Made by a program: the position numbers and the translations under genes | The notes under the pieces: generated by a model | Database searches by the model: none | The model's input: only the letters and a program-made list of their open reading frames with translations | Told to the model about the DNA's origin: nothing | Part shown: piece by piece, positions 21,283 through 31,513 of the stretch | Numbering within the stretch: position 1 is the first letter of the stretch | Layout: every line of letters begins with the position of its first letter | NCBI RefSeq assembly: GCF_000485595.1 | Contig: NW_014577067.1 | Coordinates: forward strand, 1,105,509 to 1,145,985 | DNA from: Priapulus caudatus | Lineage: Eukaryota; Priapulida; Priapulimorpha; Priapulimorphida; Priapulidae | Direction: 5' to 3' | Length of the DNA stretch: 40,477 nucleotides

Positions 21283-21420
21283 CGTAGATGCACGTCGCTT
21301 ATATTTTCGTAACAGATATGTACAGATATGTACACTGTACAGATAATATGTATATATACATGACATGTCATATATGTGCATGATAGTGTCTCTCGTGTGA
21401 CCCGACTCCTAATTGCAAAT

Positions 21421-21616
21421 ATGATGGTCCCTGCTTTATCGAAACAGGTCGGGAACCATACCACGAAAATGTCCCGATTAAGCGGTGATCCCGCTTAGTT
21501 ATATGGTCAACACATAACAAAATTATGTGTCAAAATTTATAAATTGCTTTAGTTACGTTACGCGTCGTTTAAGCGATGCGACCGTTTATCCGAGGCCCGA
21601 TAAAGCGAGGCCGCTG
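21421..21616 (-). mobile_element. pogo-like MITE, family 2
   Basis: In reverse orientation this carries the same blocks as 8391-8555: CGGATAAACG, CGCATCG, CACCGCTTAATCGGGAC and TTCCCGACCTGT. The right edge reads GAGGCCGCTG followed by TA (21617-21618), fitting a CAG...CTG element in a TA site. The other edge is near GGTCCCTGCTTTATCG at 21425 and is not sharply defined. Confidence 0.55.
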
Positions 21617-22084
21617 TATCTATGCTTCGGATCTCTGCGATATCAATGCTACGTGCATCCGCTTCATTAACCCCGCTCACCGAGCATCGATTTCGGAATT
21701 CATCCGGGCGGTTATCAATCGAAATGTAACCCGCCTACCGGAGACAATCATTGCATTTACGTAGTTGAGAACTGAATTTAGATGATTGTGTGTGAGTTGA
21801 GGTGGGGGGGGGGGACTAATCCTGCGGGTAAACACAAGTTTGCACTATTGACCTAATCGCGCGCGCAGCGAGCAGGTCAATGGTCCGTCGCGCTGTCGCG
21901 AAGTCGTTTTTAAACGGAATCGCTTAAAAAACAACCTAGATTTTCCGTTAAGGTTCTGTGTAAACAGAGTACACTACAAAGACACGTGCCGATACTCGTG
22001 GGTGGGACCATCACTGTATTATAGAGCTCCCCTGATGACACTGCGTGCGCTTCTGCACTCGTTACTCGCACACCCTGAGGCTGG
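21617..22084. other. No gene seen
   Basis: Unique-looking sequence with a run of about 12 G near 21804-21815. No coding support. Confidence 0.5.
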
Positions 22085-22222
22085 ATATGTACACACACAC
22101 GCACGCATGCAGGCACGCACGCACTGATACACACAGTCGCACGCACGCACTTACGCACTCGCTCATACATACACACACATACATACACATATACATATAT
22201 ACATATATACATATACATATAC
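22085..22222. repeat. CACG and CATA/TACATA microsatellites
   Basis: CACACGCACGCATGCAGGCA is followed by further CACG words, then ACATACATACACAT and ATATACATATATACAT. Confidence 0.9.
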
Positions 22223-22239
22223 ATGGTTCATACAGGAGG

Positions 22240-22310
22240 ACTGAAACATTTTCAAGGACTTTTCAAGGACTTTTCAAGGAAATTTTATCAGAAATCCAAG
22301 GACATTTTAT
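22240..22310 (+). repeat. TTTTCAAGGAC repeat, first cluster
   Basis: TTTTCAAGGAC recurs with period 11 from about 22248 and is followed by CAAGGACATTTTATCGG. An equivalent cluster in the same orientation lies at about 22860-22975. The Harbinger-like element sits between the two, so the clusters may be parts of one older repeat that it interrupted. Confidence 0.55.
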
Positions 22311-22344
22311 CGGACATTTTATCGTTATTTATACACAGAACAAA

Positions 22345-22466
22345 ACATACCTGGATTAATTTAATAACCCCATTCTTAATCACTGTCACCTCTAAAACTT
22401 ACCTGGATCACATCAATAAACCCTTCTAAACACTGTCACTTCTACAACATATCTTGATTTACTGAC
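22345..22466 (+). repeat. ~52-bp tandem repeat, about 2.4 units
   Basis: Units start AC(A/T)TA(C/T)C at 22345, 22397 and 22447 and share the words ACCTGGAT, CACTGTCAC and TTCTA/CTCTA. The third unit stops abruptly at the TTA of the following transposon-like element. Confidence 0.7.
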
Positions 22467-22734
22467 TTAAGGCCGCCGCACACCAGCCGATTTTTACAAA
22501 CGATGAAGCGATGAAGCGATGAAGCGATGAAGCGATGAAGCGATGTAGGTGTGCGCGTTCATTTGTAGACGATTTTATTTTTATCGGGTGATCGTTCCAA
22601 ATCAAACATGTTTGATTTTGAACCGATGAGCCGATGAGCCGATGAGCCGATTTTAAGGCCGCCGCACACCTACATCGCTTCATCGCTTCATCGCTTCATC
22701 GTTTGTAAAATCGGCTGGTGTGCGGCGGCCTTTA
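22467..22734. mobile_element. Harbinger-like non-autonomous element with TTA TSD
   Basis: Body 22470-22731 (262 bp) is bounded by AGGCCGCCGCACACCAGCCG and its inverted complement, with TTA on both sides (22467-22469 and 22732-22734). A 3-bp T(A/T)A duplication is the hallmark of the PIF/Harbinger superfamily, and known family ends often start with G-rich words. The left part contains CGATGAAG x5. The right part contains the inverse CTTCATCG series and, in between, CGATGAGC x3. An internal copy of TTAAGGCCGCCGCACACC at 22652 matches the left end, so the element is two ~80-bp units in inverted orientation around a ~100-bp spacer. No transposase. Confidence 0.75.
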
Positions 22735-22859
22735 CTGTAATTTGTAATTTGTATCATCATTTAACTTTCTATCGTGTCTATAGCTTTTTAAGCTCATTTA
22801 ACGCAATTTTTATTGAGGTTTGCACATTATTGATGGTAAAAAATTACTTTTTATTACAG

Positions 22860-22975
22860 GCAAGGATTCTTTCTAAAAATTCAAGGGCATTTTCATAAAA
22901 TTCAAGTATTTTTCAAGCACAAAATCAACATTTACTAATTTCAAGTACTTTTCAAGGACTTTTCAAGGACTGTGC
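22860..22975 (+). repeat. TTTTCAAG repeat, second cluster
   Basis: TTTTTCAAGCAC, AATTTCAAGTAC and TTTTCAAGGACTTTTCAAGG occur in the same orientation as 22240-22310. No coding frame is supported. Confidence 0.55.
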
Positions 22976-23294
22976 AAACCATGATATATATATACATATC
23001 TACATATACACAGTCAACCAATGCTCTTATTTCACTGAAGGAAAACTCTATACAGAAAGCTCTACCGCAGAGAGGATTTCTGTTATTGCTGCAGCTTCGT
23101 GAGAATGGGTTACAAATCCCCATGAATGAACAGGACGATATATATCATTTACTGGTGGTATAGACAGCTGTTGTGTTTTTCCAGACATGTCGATGGAAGC
23201 AAATCCCGCATTTGGAAGCAAAACGGGGACAGTATAAAATCCGTATTTGCAAAGATGACAGCGAAACATAAAACACCACTTTAGAACAGTTGTG

Positions 23295-23517
23295 CAGTCA
23301 AACCTATACACGATGGTTATAGTAGCTGCCTCGTACAAGTAGCCGGAAAGGGTCACACAGTTCCGGGAAAAGCCAAAAATGTCTTTTGTCGACAGCTATC
23401 CGTTCTATGGAGGTAAATATTAGCCATACAACTGTCACGCGAGAGGAATGACAGAAGAGTGTACCTTGTAGACAGATGTCCGTTCTACAGAGGTGACCGC
23501 TAACACAGGTTTGACTG
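23295..23517. mobile_element. pogo-like MITE, family 1, both ends
   Basis: The left end is CAGTCAAACCTATACACGAT. The right end is TAACACAGGTTTGACTG followed by TA, whose complement CAGTCAAACCTGTGTTAGCG matches the left end over its first 10 bases. The subterminal GACAGATGTCCGTTCTACAG near 23471 resembles GTCTGTTCTATAGAGG in 21139-21282. The left flank is TG instead of TA. At 223 bp with no frame of interest, this is a non-autonomous copy. Confidence 0.6.
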
Positions 23518-25611
23518 TAGACACAAGTACCCGCTGCACATATACCAGTAATATATGTGTCACATTATTAAAGCGCGTAAATGCAGGCCCAAGTTGCCTC
23601 TATTATTTATAAGTGTGACGTGGTGAGTGTGTATGAATGAGGTGGGGGCGGCGGTGGGGAGGGAGCTCACCTCTCTTTGACCTTTCTAGCGTACCAGTGA
23701 GAGAGAAATATAAGCAGCAGCAGCGCGTTGCGCCATCAACTGTGACTACGTGGTGACAACGCGCAGGCCACTATCACCCACCCACCTACCCACCCACCAG
23801 TGCTACCTGTCAGTATGCGCACATTCCAACATCATCGCAACTTTTCGCAAGGTCGTAAAAGCAGTCGTCTACGCCCGTGCGCACACACGACGCGCAGCCG
23901 ACTTTCCTTAGAAAACAACCGCCTGTTCCAGGAACTAATTCGCGCGCGGGTGTCGCGGTCACGGCTATCTGAAATTCTGAACACACATCTATCTGTTTGC
24001 CTACTTACCGCTACTCGGGGCGTGTCCACCACGGAAGATAGAGTTTGTGGTCAGCCACGAATCGCACGGCGAGACGCAGGACATGGAAAAAAACAAGAGG
24101 GGGAAATTAGTTTGATGCGCTTCGAAACTTGTAATACGTACGTGTGCGTAACGATGCGTTCATCGTCTTGAGAGAGTTCTGTTATAGCAGAGCCTGGCCT
24201 GTTGAAATGGTCCCTGTTATAGCACAGTCATCTATGATCTCTGCCGCATATAAATAACGGTGTTGCAGAAAGACTACGCGCCGATGACAGTGACTTGCGT
24301 TATCTTACGACGAGAACCTAACTAAACACACATAAACTAAAAAATAACCAAACCATTAATACTAAATATTAAATACTTCAAACCCAGCTACTAAATATTA
24401 TATATTTGAAAACTCTACTGTTTGACCGTAATATAAGACATTGCGAGGAATAAATACTACGAATTTATGCTCCTGACAGGAATTCGCTACAGCACAACAA
24501 GCTCTTGTCAACAATGTCTTCAGATTGATGAAAGCGTACCATCACGTGAATACTCGAGATATGGGCAGAAATAATACTAATTTCTCTCGGAATAAGTGCA
24601 TCGGGCTTCAATATAATGTCAAGCATAATTTTACTTAAAGAAAAATCCAAACATAAACGTGTTGTTAACGACTAGTTGCGACAACCGGTCTTTGTCTTTA
24701 TCAAACTGTGTAAAGTAGCTTGCGCTGATTTGCGTAGATCACTGGTAACATCTGTCTCTTCCAATCACGGTGAATTGAACCCGTAATTTTTCAACATTCA
24801 TCACATTAGGCTGCAACTATATGTACGAAAGGAGAGGCCTGCCCTGTTGGCACTGATGCAGATCTCGCTAGCTGATGTATGCTGGAAGAGCTCACTACTC
24901 GATGCACTTGATTACGCCTCTCTACCTAACCACCTCGCCCATCTCGTGGGAGCTCTCTCACAGAGACACCGTTTTCTTCACAAATATGTGCCGACGACAA
25001 TAATCTTTTGTCGCCATTCAAATCGGCTACCACTCCTCTGCGACTTCCTGCGCTCCAACACGTACTGCGCAAATTCCTCCACGCAGCAACCTTGTGCTGT
25101 TAACATCTCAGGTGCAAGGGTATGGTGGCTGGTGACATAGCTGTGTCACTGCGGATACCTTGCGGGCACGCTGACTACATACATACGTACATAATCACGT
25201 AGATGAGTTGAGCTGAATAGTGTCAGGGGGTCGGGGTGGCCTCCCACCGTGGGGAGGCTTTACCCTCTCTCCCCACCCCCTCACTATATCATCACGCCGA
25301 TGACAGACTAGCTGGTGAAGATGGCACGCACGTACACGTATAATCACAGGTCCACGCGACATGACAGCGTAAGCAACGCACGTCCGCACGCGCGCACGCA
25401 CGCACGCACGCAGAATTACGTTAACGGAACATAAACCGCCTTCCACCAGGGGTTAATAATGACAAATCTACAACAATATCTACGACAAATCTACAAGAAA
25501 TATTTGTTATTACCAACCCCTGCTACCACGTACGCACGCCCACCCAAGTGCACACGTAAGAGCATATGAACACGAAGCGTGCCGGGTCCACTCATACTTA
25601 TATGTATTATA
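23518..25611. other. No gene seen
   Basis: Mixed unique sequence with a G-rich patch (about 23640-23662) and CCCACCTACCCACCCACC near 23780. A GTTATAGCA pair at about 24182 and 24216 may be another pogo-like scrap. Frames at 23800-24171 (123 codons) and 24847-25140 (97 codons) show no motif I recognise. Confidence 0.5.
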
Positions 25612-25670
25612 ATAATACCAGGAGTAAATAAACACACATTTATTTTGTGATTATTTACTCCAGATAATAC
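25612..25670. mobile_element. Palindromic mini-element E, CAGGAGT type, with perfect 7-bp TSD
   Basis: Body 25619-25663 (45 bp) begins CAGGAGTAAATAAACACA. The complement of its right end reads CTGGAGTAAATAATCACA. Perfect 7-bp direct repeats ATAATAC lie at 25612-25618 and 25664-25670. No coding content. Confidence 0.8.
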
Positions 25671-25709
25671 ACGCACTCAAACAGATTCACCAACAAATTC
25701 AACGATTCA

Positions 25710-26171
25710 CACACGCGCACGCGCGCGCACGAGTGTGTATGTATGTGCGTGTGTGTGTGCGTGCGTGCGTGCGTGCGTGTGTGTGTGTTTGTGCGTGCAT
25801 GCGTGCTTGCGTGCGTGCGTGTGTGTGTGTGCGTGTGTGTGTGTGTGAGTACGGGTGCGTGTCATTGTGTTTAATTAGGCGTATGTGTAGTGTAAGTGTA
25901 GCATGCTGATCTCTCCCCACGTCCCATAGAACAAGTTTTAAATTTGGAACAGCGCGAGCTTTAGTTATCCTTACCTGAATGCACCTGGCCACTCGCTCCC
26001 TCGCTCACTCACTCACCCACTCGCTCGATCATTGCTCGTGACAATAATTATAGATACAACCAACTCCGAATGAGTTCACTGTTTTACAAATGCGTGCGCG
26101 CGGGCCTGCATGCGCGTGTGCGTGCGTGCGTGCGTGCGTGCGTGCGTACATGCGCGTGTGCGTGCGTGCGC
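25710..26171. repeat. GTGC/GTGT microsatellites in two blocks
   Basis: Block one spans about 25710-25855 and block two about 26093-26171 (GCGTGCGTGCGT), separated by about 240 bp of unique sequence. The intervening and overlapping minus-strand frame is a repeat translation. Confidence 0.9.
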
Positions 26172-26426
26172 TAGTAAATCCGTGCTTCTACGGCTTGTTA
26201 ATTAAGATGTAAACGATAAGCCAACAGACGTCAAGCGCGCGTAAATGAGTACAAGGCCAGACTATTGCAAATAGAAGGCCCGAAAAATAAAACTGAAATC
26301 AACCTATAACACACAATACCTATATACAATAACGCATACCCTACATATCCTACGTACAAGCGTATCGTATAGGCTAGCCACAGTTCTATTACATTACAGC
26401 GCAAACACTCAGAACTCTGCTCAACA
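26172..26426. other. No gene seen
   Basis: Short unique stretch with nothing recognised. Confidence 0.5.
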
Positions 26427-26429
26427 CAT

Positions 26430-26500
<71 letters not shown>
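26430..26500. repeat. (TA)n microsatellite
   Basis: A pure AT dinucleotide run of about 70 bases. Confidence 0.97.
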
Positions 26501-26504
<4 letters not shown>

Positions 26505-26599
26505 CATATACACGATTCAATCTCTCCCTAACAGAAATAAGTGTATGAAGCAAGGAGAAATCGCTAGAATATCTCGCAAGAAGAATATACACATGACAC

Positions 26600-26652
26600 A
26601 TAATATCAAGAGCATATAAAGAAGGTTTCTTTATATATGCTCTTGATAATAT
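26600..26652. mobile_element. Palindromic mini-element F, CAAGAGC type, with perfect 7-bp TSD
   Basis: Body 26607-26645 (39 bp) begins CAAGAGCATATAAAGAA. The right arm's complement is CAAGAGCATATATAAAGAA, differing by one TA. Perfect ATAATAT direct repeats flank it at 26600-26606 and 26646-26652. The target is AT-rich but not pure TA repeat, so the duplication is informative. Confidence 0.8.
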
Positions 26653-26935
26653 ATATACCTGTGAGCATCGACTGCTTGATTTGTTTCACGTTCATCTTTT
26701 CGAATTCACGCGAAGAAACGAGTACAAACAAACAATACGCGTGTGCGATGAACTCTCTGTGACGGTGAACTGCCTGTCCAGCGGTGACTACTGCATGCGC
26801 GCAACCGTCAGTGAATCGAACGCGTTAACCGAAGTACGCAGTAAGGCAGAAAGTCACCTACCATAAACCGCCCTCCAACACTCTACTAACAGCGCACACG
26901 TGTGGCAACAGGCACGAGCCTTCCCATCTCTATCT
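26653..26935. other. No gene seen
   Basis: The 61-codon frame at 26681-26866 has no recognised features. Confidence 0.5.
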
Positions 26936-26937
26936 CA

Positions 26938-26969
<32 letters not shown>

Positions 26970-26993
26970 ATCTCTCTCTCTCTCTCTCTTTCA
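26936..26993. repeat. (CT)n microsatellite, two blocks
   Basis: Two CT runs separated by TATCTCAT, which also precedes the first run (TCTATCTCATCTCTCTC twice). Confidence 0.93.
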
Positions 26994-27242
26994 CCAGCAG
27001 GAAATCCTGTCTTCACACCTGCCCCCCACTCACTCACTGCAACTTCGCTTACAATTCGCTGTCCGCTTCCTTCCTCCTGACATTATACAGACATCCAGGC
27101 TCCAGCATATGAATCCATTAGTACAGCCATGTCATGGTATACATTCGTTATACACACTGTCAGCATATACATCTATTACACACACCAATATTACAACCAG
27201 TACACACACTCTACAAACTTCCAGCATGTGCATCCTTAATAT

Positions 27243-27551
27243 CAAGAGCGTATAAACCCTTGAGTAAGAGCATAAATGATTAAAAGGGTTACATTGATGT
27301 ACCTAATGGTATATTAGATACAATAATGTAACCCAACACAGGCGTATGGTTACATTTGTTACGTTATGTATTGGGTTATACACCTACTCTTGTATCTCTT
27401 GTGCTGGGTTACATTATGTTAAACACAATAAATGTAATCCAACATAAGAGCAAGTTACATTTGTTGAGTGGTCACTGGTGTGTTGGATTACAGTATACCC
27501 CTACTACCCTTGTGTTGTTTATTATTGTATCAAAGGGGTTATAAGCTCTTG
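27243..27551. mobile_element. Expanded CAAGAGC-type element G with internal GTTACATT inverted repeats
   Basis: The left end CAAGAGCGTATAAACCCTT pairs with a right end whose complement is CAAGAGCTTATAACCCCTT. The body is 309 bp against 21-70 for other members. Inside, GTTACATT/AATGTAAC-type words occur about seven times in alternating orientation (for example near 27288, 27325, 27349, 27409 and 27434). One stretch, ATACAATAATGTAACCCAAC (27318-27337), matches the terminus of the large foldback at 36272. Flanks TTAATAT and ATGTTAT do not form a clean duplication. No coding support. Confidence 0.6.
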
Positions 27552-28416
27552 ATGTTATTATCGTACATTGTAATGTAACATACATTTTGCACACTGCCAG
27601 CATATACATCCATTACATACACCCACATTACATCCATGGTACATACACTGCACCACAGCCACACCATACACACACGCTCACCGCAGCGTCAACATATTAC
27701 CGTTGACAGCTCTAAGACATTCCCTGATACCTCTCTCTCTCTCTCTCCGTGGTTGAATCTCACGTGAACAGCTGTGTGCCAAGCCATACATACATACAGG
27801 CCGTACACGCACATAGCGTGCAGCATGCAGTAACGCACCAGCCTATATATCCCGCTCGATAAAAGCTCCGCGTGAACTAAACTCTGCGTTTCAGCGACAT
27901 AGACACATCCCGGACATTATTGCACACGCAGGAAAGACGTATAAAAACATATATATGTACAACGTCTAGGATATAGGATGACTTTCGAGTTATCCTCGTA
28001 GCGGCACACACTAACGCATGCTCGTAAAATGTTTATAATATGAAGCATATATTGCCAGCACCACAAACTATTTAGCCCGGTTTATGTGCTCTTGATATTG
28101 CTGATGTGATATGGAACTTGCAGAACGAGCGTCTGATGTAGATGAACAAGCTATAGAATCTGACTAACTATCAAACTATAAGCGACTAACTACAGAGTTT
28201 TCATCCATACCTTAGGCAGTGTGTAATATCTGACAATTTCACATCAACGCGTTTGCTAATTGTAACACGATATAGAAATTTCGACAGCTGCATTCGTGTG
28301 AGAGTTATCATTTATGGCTTCAGATATTTCAAGATTCAGGCAGGCACACGCTACTCGCGATGTTGTGATATACACGTATCGTTGCGAACGACATTTGTAG
28401 TTCGCTGAAGTATTAG
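27552..28416. other. No gene seen; lone element end at 28088-28094
   Basis: A (TC)n run lies at about 27731-27748. GCTCTTG at 28088-28094 is followed by ATATTGC. Read as the complement, CAAGAGCACATAAACC, it resembles a right end of the palindromic family, but no left partner is evident. Confidence 0.45.
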
Positions 28417-28484
28417 CAGGGGTAAATAATATATGTATTATAATTGGTAGTGAATAATCACAATTTGTGATTATATATTCCTCG
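28417..28484. mobile_element. Diverged palindromic element I
   Basis: It begins CAGGGGTAAATAATATA, and the complement of the right end is CGAGGAATATATAATCAC. An inner palindrome, CACAATTTGTG, pairs the middle. Internal words resemble element E (TTGTGATTATxTA). The flanks GTATTAG and TTATAAT are not a duplication. Probably an old copy. Confidence 0.4.
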
Positions 28485-28904
28485 TTATAATCAAAGTAAC
28501 AGCAATAATATAAAATATCTAAAATATAAAATAATAGCATCTAATTAATAAATATCTACTAGTATATTATGCAGTCCTGATATTCGTTCGTCAGAAATAA
28601 TTTCATGCAATCTTTGCCGGCGTTTCGATGCGATCAAACCGCGCCAATCTAATTAGGCCATATACACACCTAGTTTGTTATCCAAATCGTGGAAAGATGA
28701 TCGAACGGGTGCCATCACAAGATCTCGCGATACTCAAATCAAATGTCGCTCGTCGAACAAGCACACGCGTACGCACGCACAGAAATTCACGGTGTAGATA
28801 GCTTGCCCCGTGAGTCGGTTCTGAGAGACTTGTAGGACAGATGCAGCGAGCGGCAAAGATTCAAACTGCGTGACTAATACCAACGGCCGTGTCTGCCGGG
28901 GAAC

Positions 28905-28931
28905 GGGGGGAGGGGAGGGAGGGAGGGAGGG
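28905..28931 (+). other. Potential G-quadruplex (GGGAGGGAGGGAGGG)
   Basis: Six or more G3-G6 runs separated by single A residues form one of the densest G-run clusters of the window. It satisfies the usual G3N1-7 quadruplex pattern many times over. Function unknown. Confidence 0.6.
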
Positions 28932-29521
28932 CGGTGCGTGCGGGCTAAACGTTGCCAACGAACTCTGCTAGCCCTGCTACAACCTACACACAACGCACGT
29001 ACCCATGCTTGCTACCTACGCCAGCCGCATGTACTACCATTAAACATGTCCCAGCTTTCAGCACCTCCGATTCGCATCGGTACCCCCGGGGGTGGGGTGT
29101 GATGGAGTGGGCGTACCTGGGAGGGCACCGACGGCGGGAAATGAACGCAGAAAACTTTAATCCGACGAATATAAATAGATGCGATCGGTTAACGAACGAA
29201 TGCGTTAAAAGATAACACGAGATCGCATTTTAAAAACGAATTTAACCTTTCTTGTTTGGGTGCCCGCCCCCACCGTCTTACAATAATTTGTCCCAGGTAA
29301 CACCAGGGGTACACCTCGCCCGCTGAGTAGGCCAGTGGGGTAAGCCCACCCGATCATGTAGTCGGTTGATATTTGTGTCCGAACTAAAATCCAGCCCTAA
29401 TATGTAGAAACTAATAGTAATTTGCTTATAATAACATAACGCGTATGTGCGAATATACTTCTGATGCTACTCACCCACCTACTAGATATACTAGATAGAG
29501 TACCCAACAATATATATATAT
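28932..29521. other. No gene seen
   Basis: Unique-looking sequence. The 87-codon frame at 28952-29215 is unremarkable. Confidence 0.5.
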
Positions 29522-29540
29522 CAAGAGCTAATAATACCTA
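29522..29540 (+). mobile_element. Lone left end of a CAAGAGC-type element (J)
   Basis: CAAGAGCTAATAATACCTA is identical over 19 bases to the start of element A at 4123 and lies directly after a TATATATA tract. No right end is seen before the gap at 29738. The sequence after the gap resumes with TA repeat, as it would if the right end and duplicate target lay in the gap. Confidence 0.5.
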
Positions 29541-29737
29541 GAGTGTACAACGGAAAAACGGGAAAATAGTGCTATTTCACGACTACATTATTCTACTTTG
29601 CCTGCGAGTCTAGAATAATTTCATGGTATTGCATTAAGCAGAATTCCTTGCTCTCTACAACAAGACCAACCGCTTGTCAATACGATACTCCTAGGCTGAG
29701 ATATGAGAACAGACCACTATTAAATCCTCCATAGGAT
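29541..29737. other. No gene seen
   Basis: Short unique stretch between the lone element end and the assembly gap. Confidence 0.5.
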
Positions 29738-29762
29738 NNNNNNNNNNNNNNNNNNNNNNNNN
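29738..29762. other. Assembly gap (25 N)
   Basis: Exactly 25 undetermined bases, the same length as the gap at 10843. A TA run follows immediately. Confidence 0.98.
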
Positions 29763-29787
29763 TATATATATATATATATATATATAT
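29763..29787. repeat. (TA)n microsatellite at gap edge
   Basis: A pure TA run of about 25 bases, its left end hidden by the gap. Confidence 0.95.
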
Positions 29788-30530
29788 CACGTAATACCGT
29801 GGTCACGCAAATGCGCGCATGCATGACGAGGCACAAGAGTCGATAACTATTAATTGGATCAGCACAGAACCTAAAGGCGTGCTGCGACGTCGGTATGTGA
29901 CTGTGAGTGCCAGTTATAAAAATACTAGTACAGCTAATACTCTGAATTGTCATCCCTTCCATGATTCCATCTCAACAAAAAACTGCAGTAAAGTTCAAAC
30001 GTGCTGCTACATTGTCTGCATATATACTTTGCGCAGTCCCGAACGCCAATAACTAGCACGCCAAAATTGGGCCGAAGCGTCTTCGGGAAAATAGCACGAA
30101 CGGCAGATTACGAAAAAAAAATAAGGCCTTAGTACAACTTTAGCTAGGAAGTTTCAAGTTTATGCGTATGTTAGTGAATGAGATTCTACGCGCAAAACAC
30201 ACCACACGGGAAAGTAGCACATGCGCAGTACCCCCATCAGAGAACGGACCTTACAAATCCGGCCCAGAAACATGAGAGAAACGAAAAGGCATGACGATAC
30301 ATACGCCTTGCAGATCTACCGAGCTACTTTACGATGTCTTGCTGCGGCGTAGAAGGTTAGAAACCACATGGGCTGAATTCGTGACATTTTGTCATGCTCG
30401 CTCCAATTAGAGCAACCAGTACACATAGTTTACACCCACTAACACAATGTAGCCCGAAAAAAAAACATCCCACGACCAAAGAATCCGTTGATCTGCATCG
30501 CCCTCATCTAACGCCTTAGGAGCTAAATAT
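29788..30530. other. No gene seen
   Basis: Unique-looking sequence without recognised features. Confidence 0.5.
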
Positions 30531-30709
30531 AACAAGGAGAGGAAGCGCCGCCATATCTGGCCCAAATTTGGGTTCGGCAGAGACCCTAGAACAGATTAGT
30601 GTTCTATTGTCTCTGAGTTCGGTCTGCACAGCCGTTTCAGCTGATTATGGTCCATAGATGGCGCCCTTGAGGCGAAAAGCGCACAGCCAATCCGCTTCCT
30701 CTCCTTGCT
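30531..30709. mobile_element. Candidate ~175-bp MITE with 15-bp perfect TIR
   Basis: CAAGGAGAGGAAGCG at 30533-30547 is the exact complement of CGCTTCCTCTCCTTG at 30693-30707. The outer bases also roughly agree (TAA against TAG). A second, imperfect pair, AGAGACCCTAGAACA and TGTTCTATTGTCTCT, sits in the middle near 30580-30622. No clear target duplication is seen. The superfamily is unassigned. Confidence 0.5.
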
Positions 30710-30861
30710 ATCGCCTACATTCACTTACTGCGATGTGGCGGGCTCATGCAATGGATAGAAGAATACCACTTTGTTCGTAACAGTGACAATTGCGTCCACT
30801 CACACAATGACATGACAATAGCAGTTCAGTACACCCCTCCCCATGTCCTCTCTCTCATACT

Positions 30862-30977
30862 CTCTCACACACACGCACGCTTGCACACACACGTACGTAC
30901 GCTCGCACGGACATACACACAAGCGAATGCCCACACATATACGCACGCACAAACACACACACACACACACGCACACA

Positions 30978-31013
<36 letters not shown>

Positions 31014-31050
31014 CATACAGGAACGCACACACACGCACGCACACACGCAC
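30862..31050. repeat. CACG/CACA microsatellite
   Basis: CACACACGCACGC words with a pure GCAC run of about 40 bases near 30975-31013. Overlapping long frames on both strands are repeat translations. Confidence 0.93.
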
Positions 31051-31399
31051 CACCCACTGATGTTCTCAGACAACATGTAACAATACTGGCCGATGCAAAT
31101 ACCAGGCAAACAGAAGCAGTAGTTACAGACCTCTGCCACGTATCGGTTAATTTCACATGATTACGCGCTGTCACGCAGGGCAGAGTGAGATCTGAGGGGT
31201 AAACACAGAGATGAACACGTTATGTGATGTGTGTCAGCTCCACCTTTGGAATTACGTACATCATCTACATACTGCATGCTCTACATAGTGAGGCACACAG
31301 GAACAAGACCGAGACACACACCACTAATACTTAGAGCAAATGAAATATATACCTAGCTCTATCTTCACCGTGTGAGTATATATTATATAATATATATAT

Positions 31400-31452
31400 C
31401 AGGAGTAAGTAATCTCTTAACAAAGAGCGTAAGGATTATTTTTCAAAGTTAT
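31400..31452. mobile_element. CAGGAGT-type end K next to a truncated pogo-like copy
   Basis: CAGGAGTAAGTAATC follows a TATATATAT tract. AAGTAATCTCTT can pair imperfectly with AAGAGCGTAAGGATTATTTTT downstream, so the arm may end near 31445. The right terminus is diverged. It lies exactly where the pogo-like sequence at 31453 loses its left part. Confidence 0.4.
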
Positions 31453-31513
31453 GCCGTTTGAACGATGCACACCGTTCGTTTATCCGAGACCCCGATAAAG
31501 CAAGGACCCACTG
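31453..31513 (-). mobile_element. pogo-like MITE, family 2, terminal fragment
   Basis: CGTTTATCCGAGACCCCGAT, then AAAGCAAGGACCCACTG and TA (31514-31515), matches the right end of 21421-21616 (CGTTTATCCGAGGCCCGAT, AAAGCGAGGCCGCTG). The rest of the element is missing. Confidence 0.55.

Noticed and set aside
22030-22075. CTGATGA as a hammerhead ribozyme core (also checked at 5287 and 28105)
   Set aside because: No GAAA box at a suitable distance and no flanking stem pairing in any of these places.
22395-22412. ACTTACCTGG as a U1 snRNA 5' end
   Set aside because: It is one unit of a ~52-bp tandem repeat (ACATACCTGG in the previous unit), with no snRNA sequence following.
23800-24171. 123-codon plus-strand frame
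   Set aside because: Arg/Ser-rich composition without a recognisable motif, and a minus-strand frame overlaps it.
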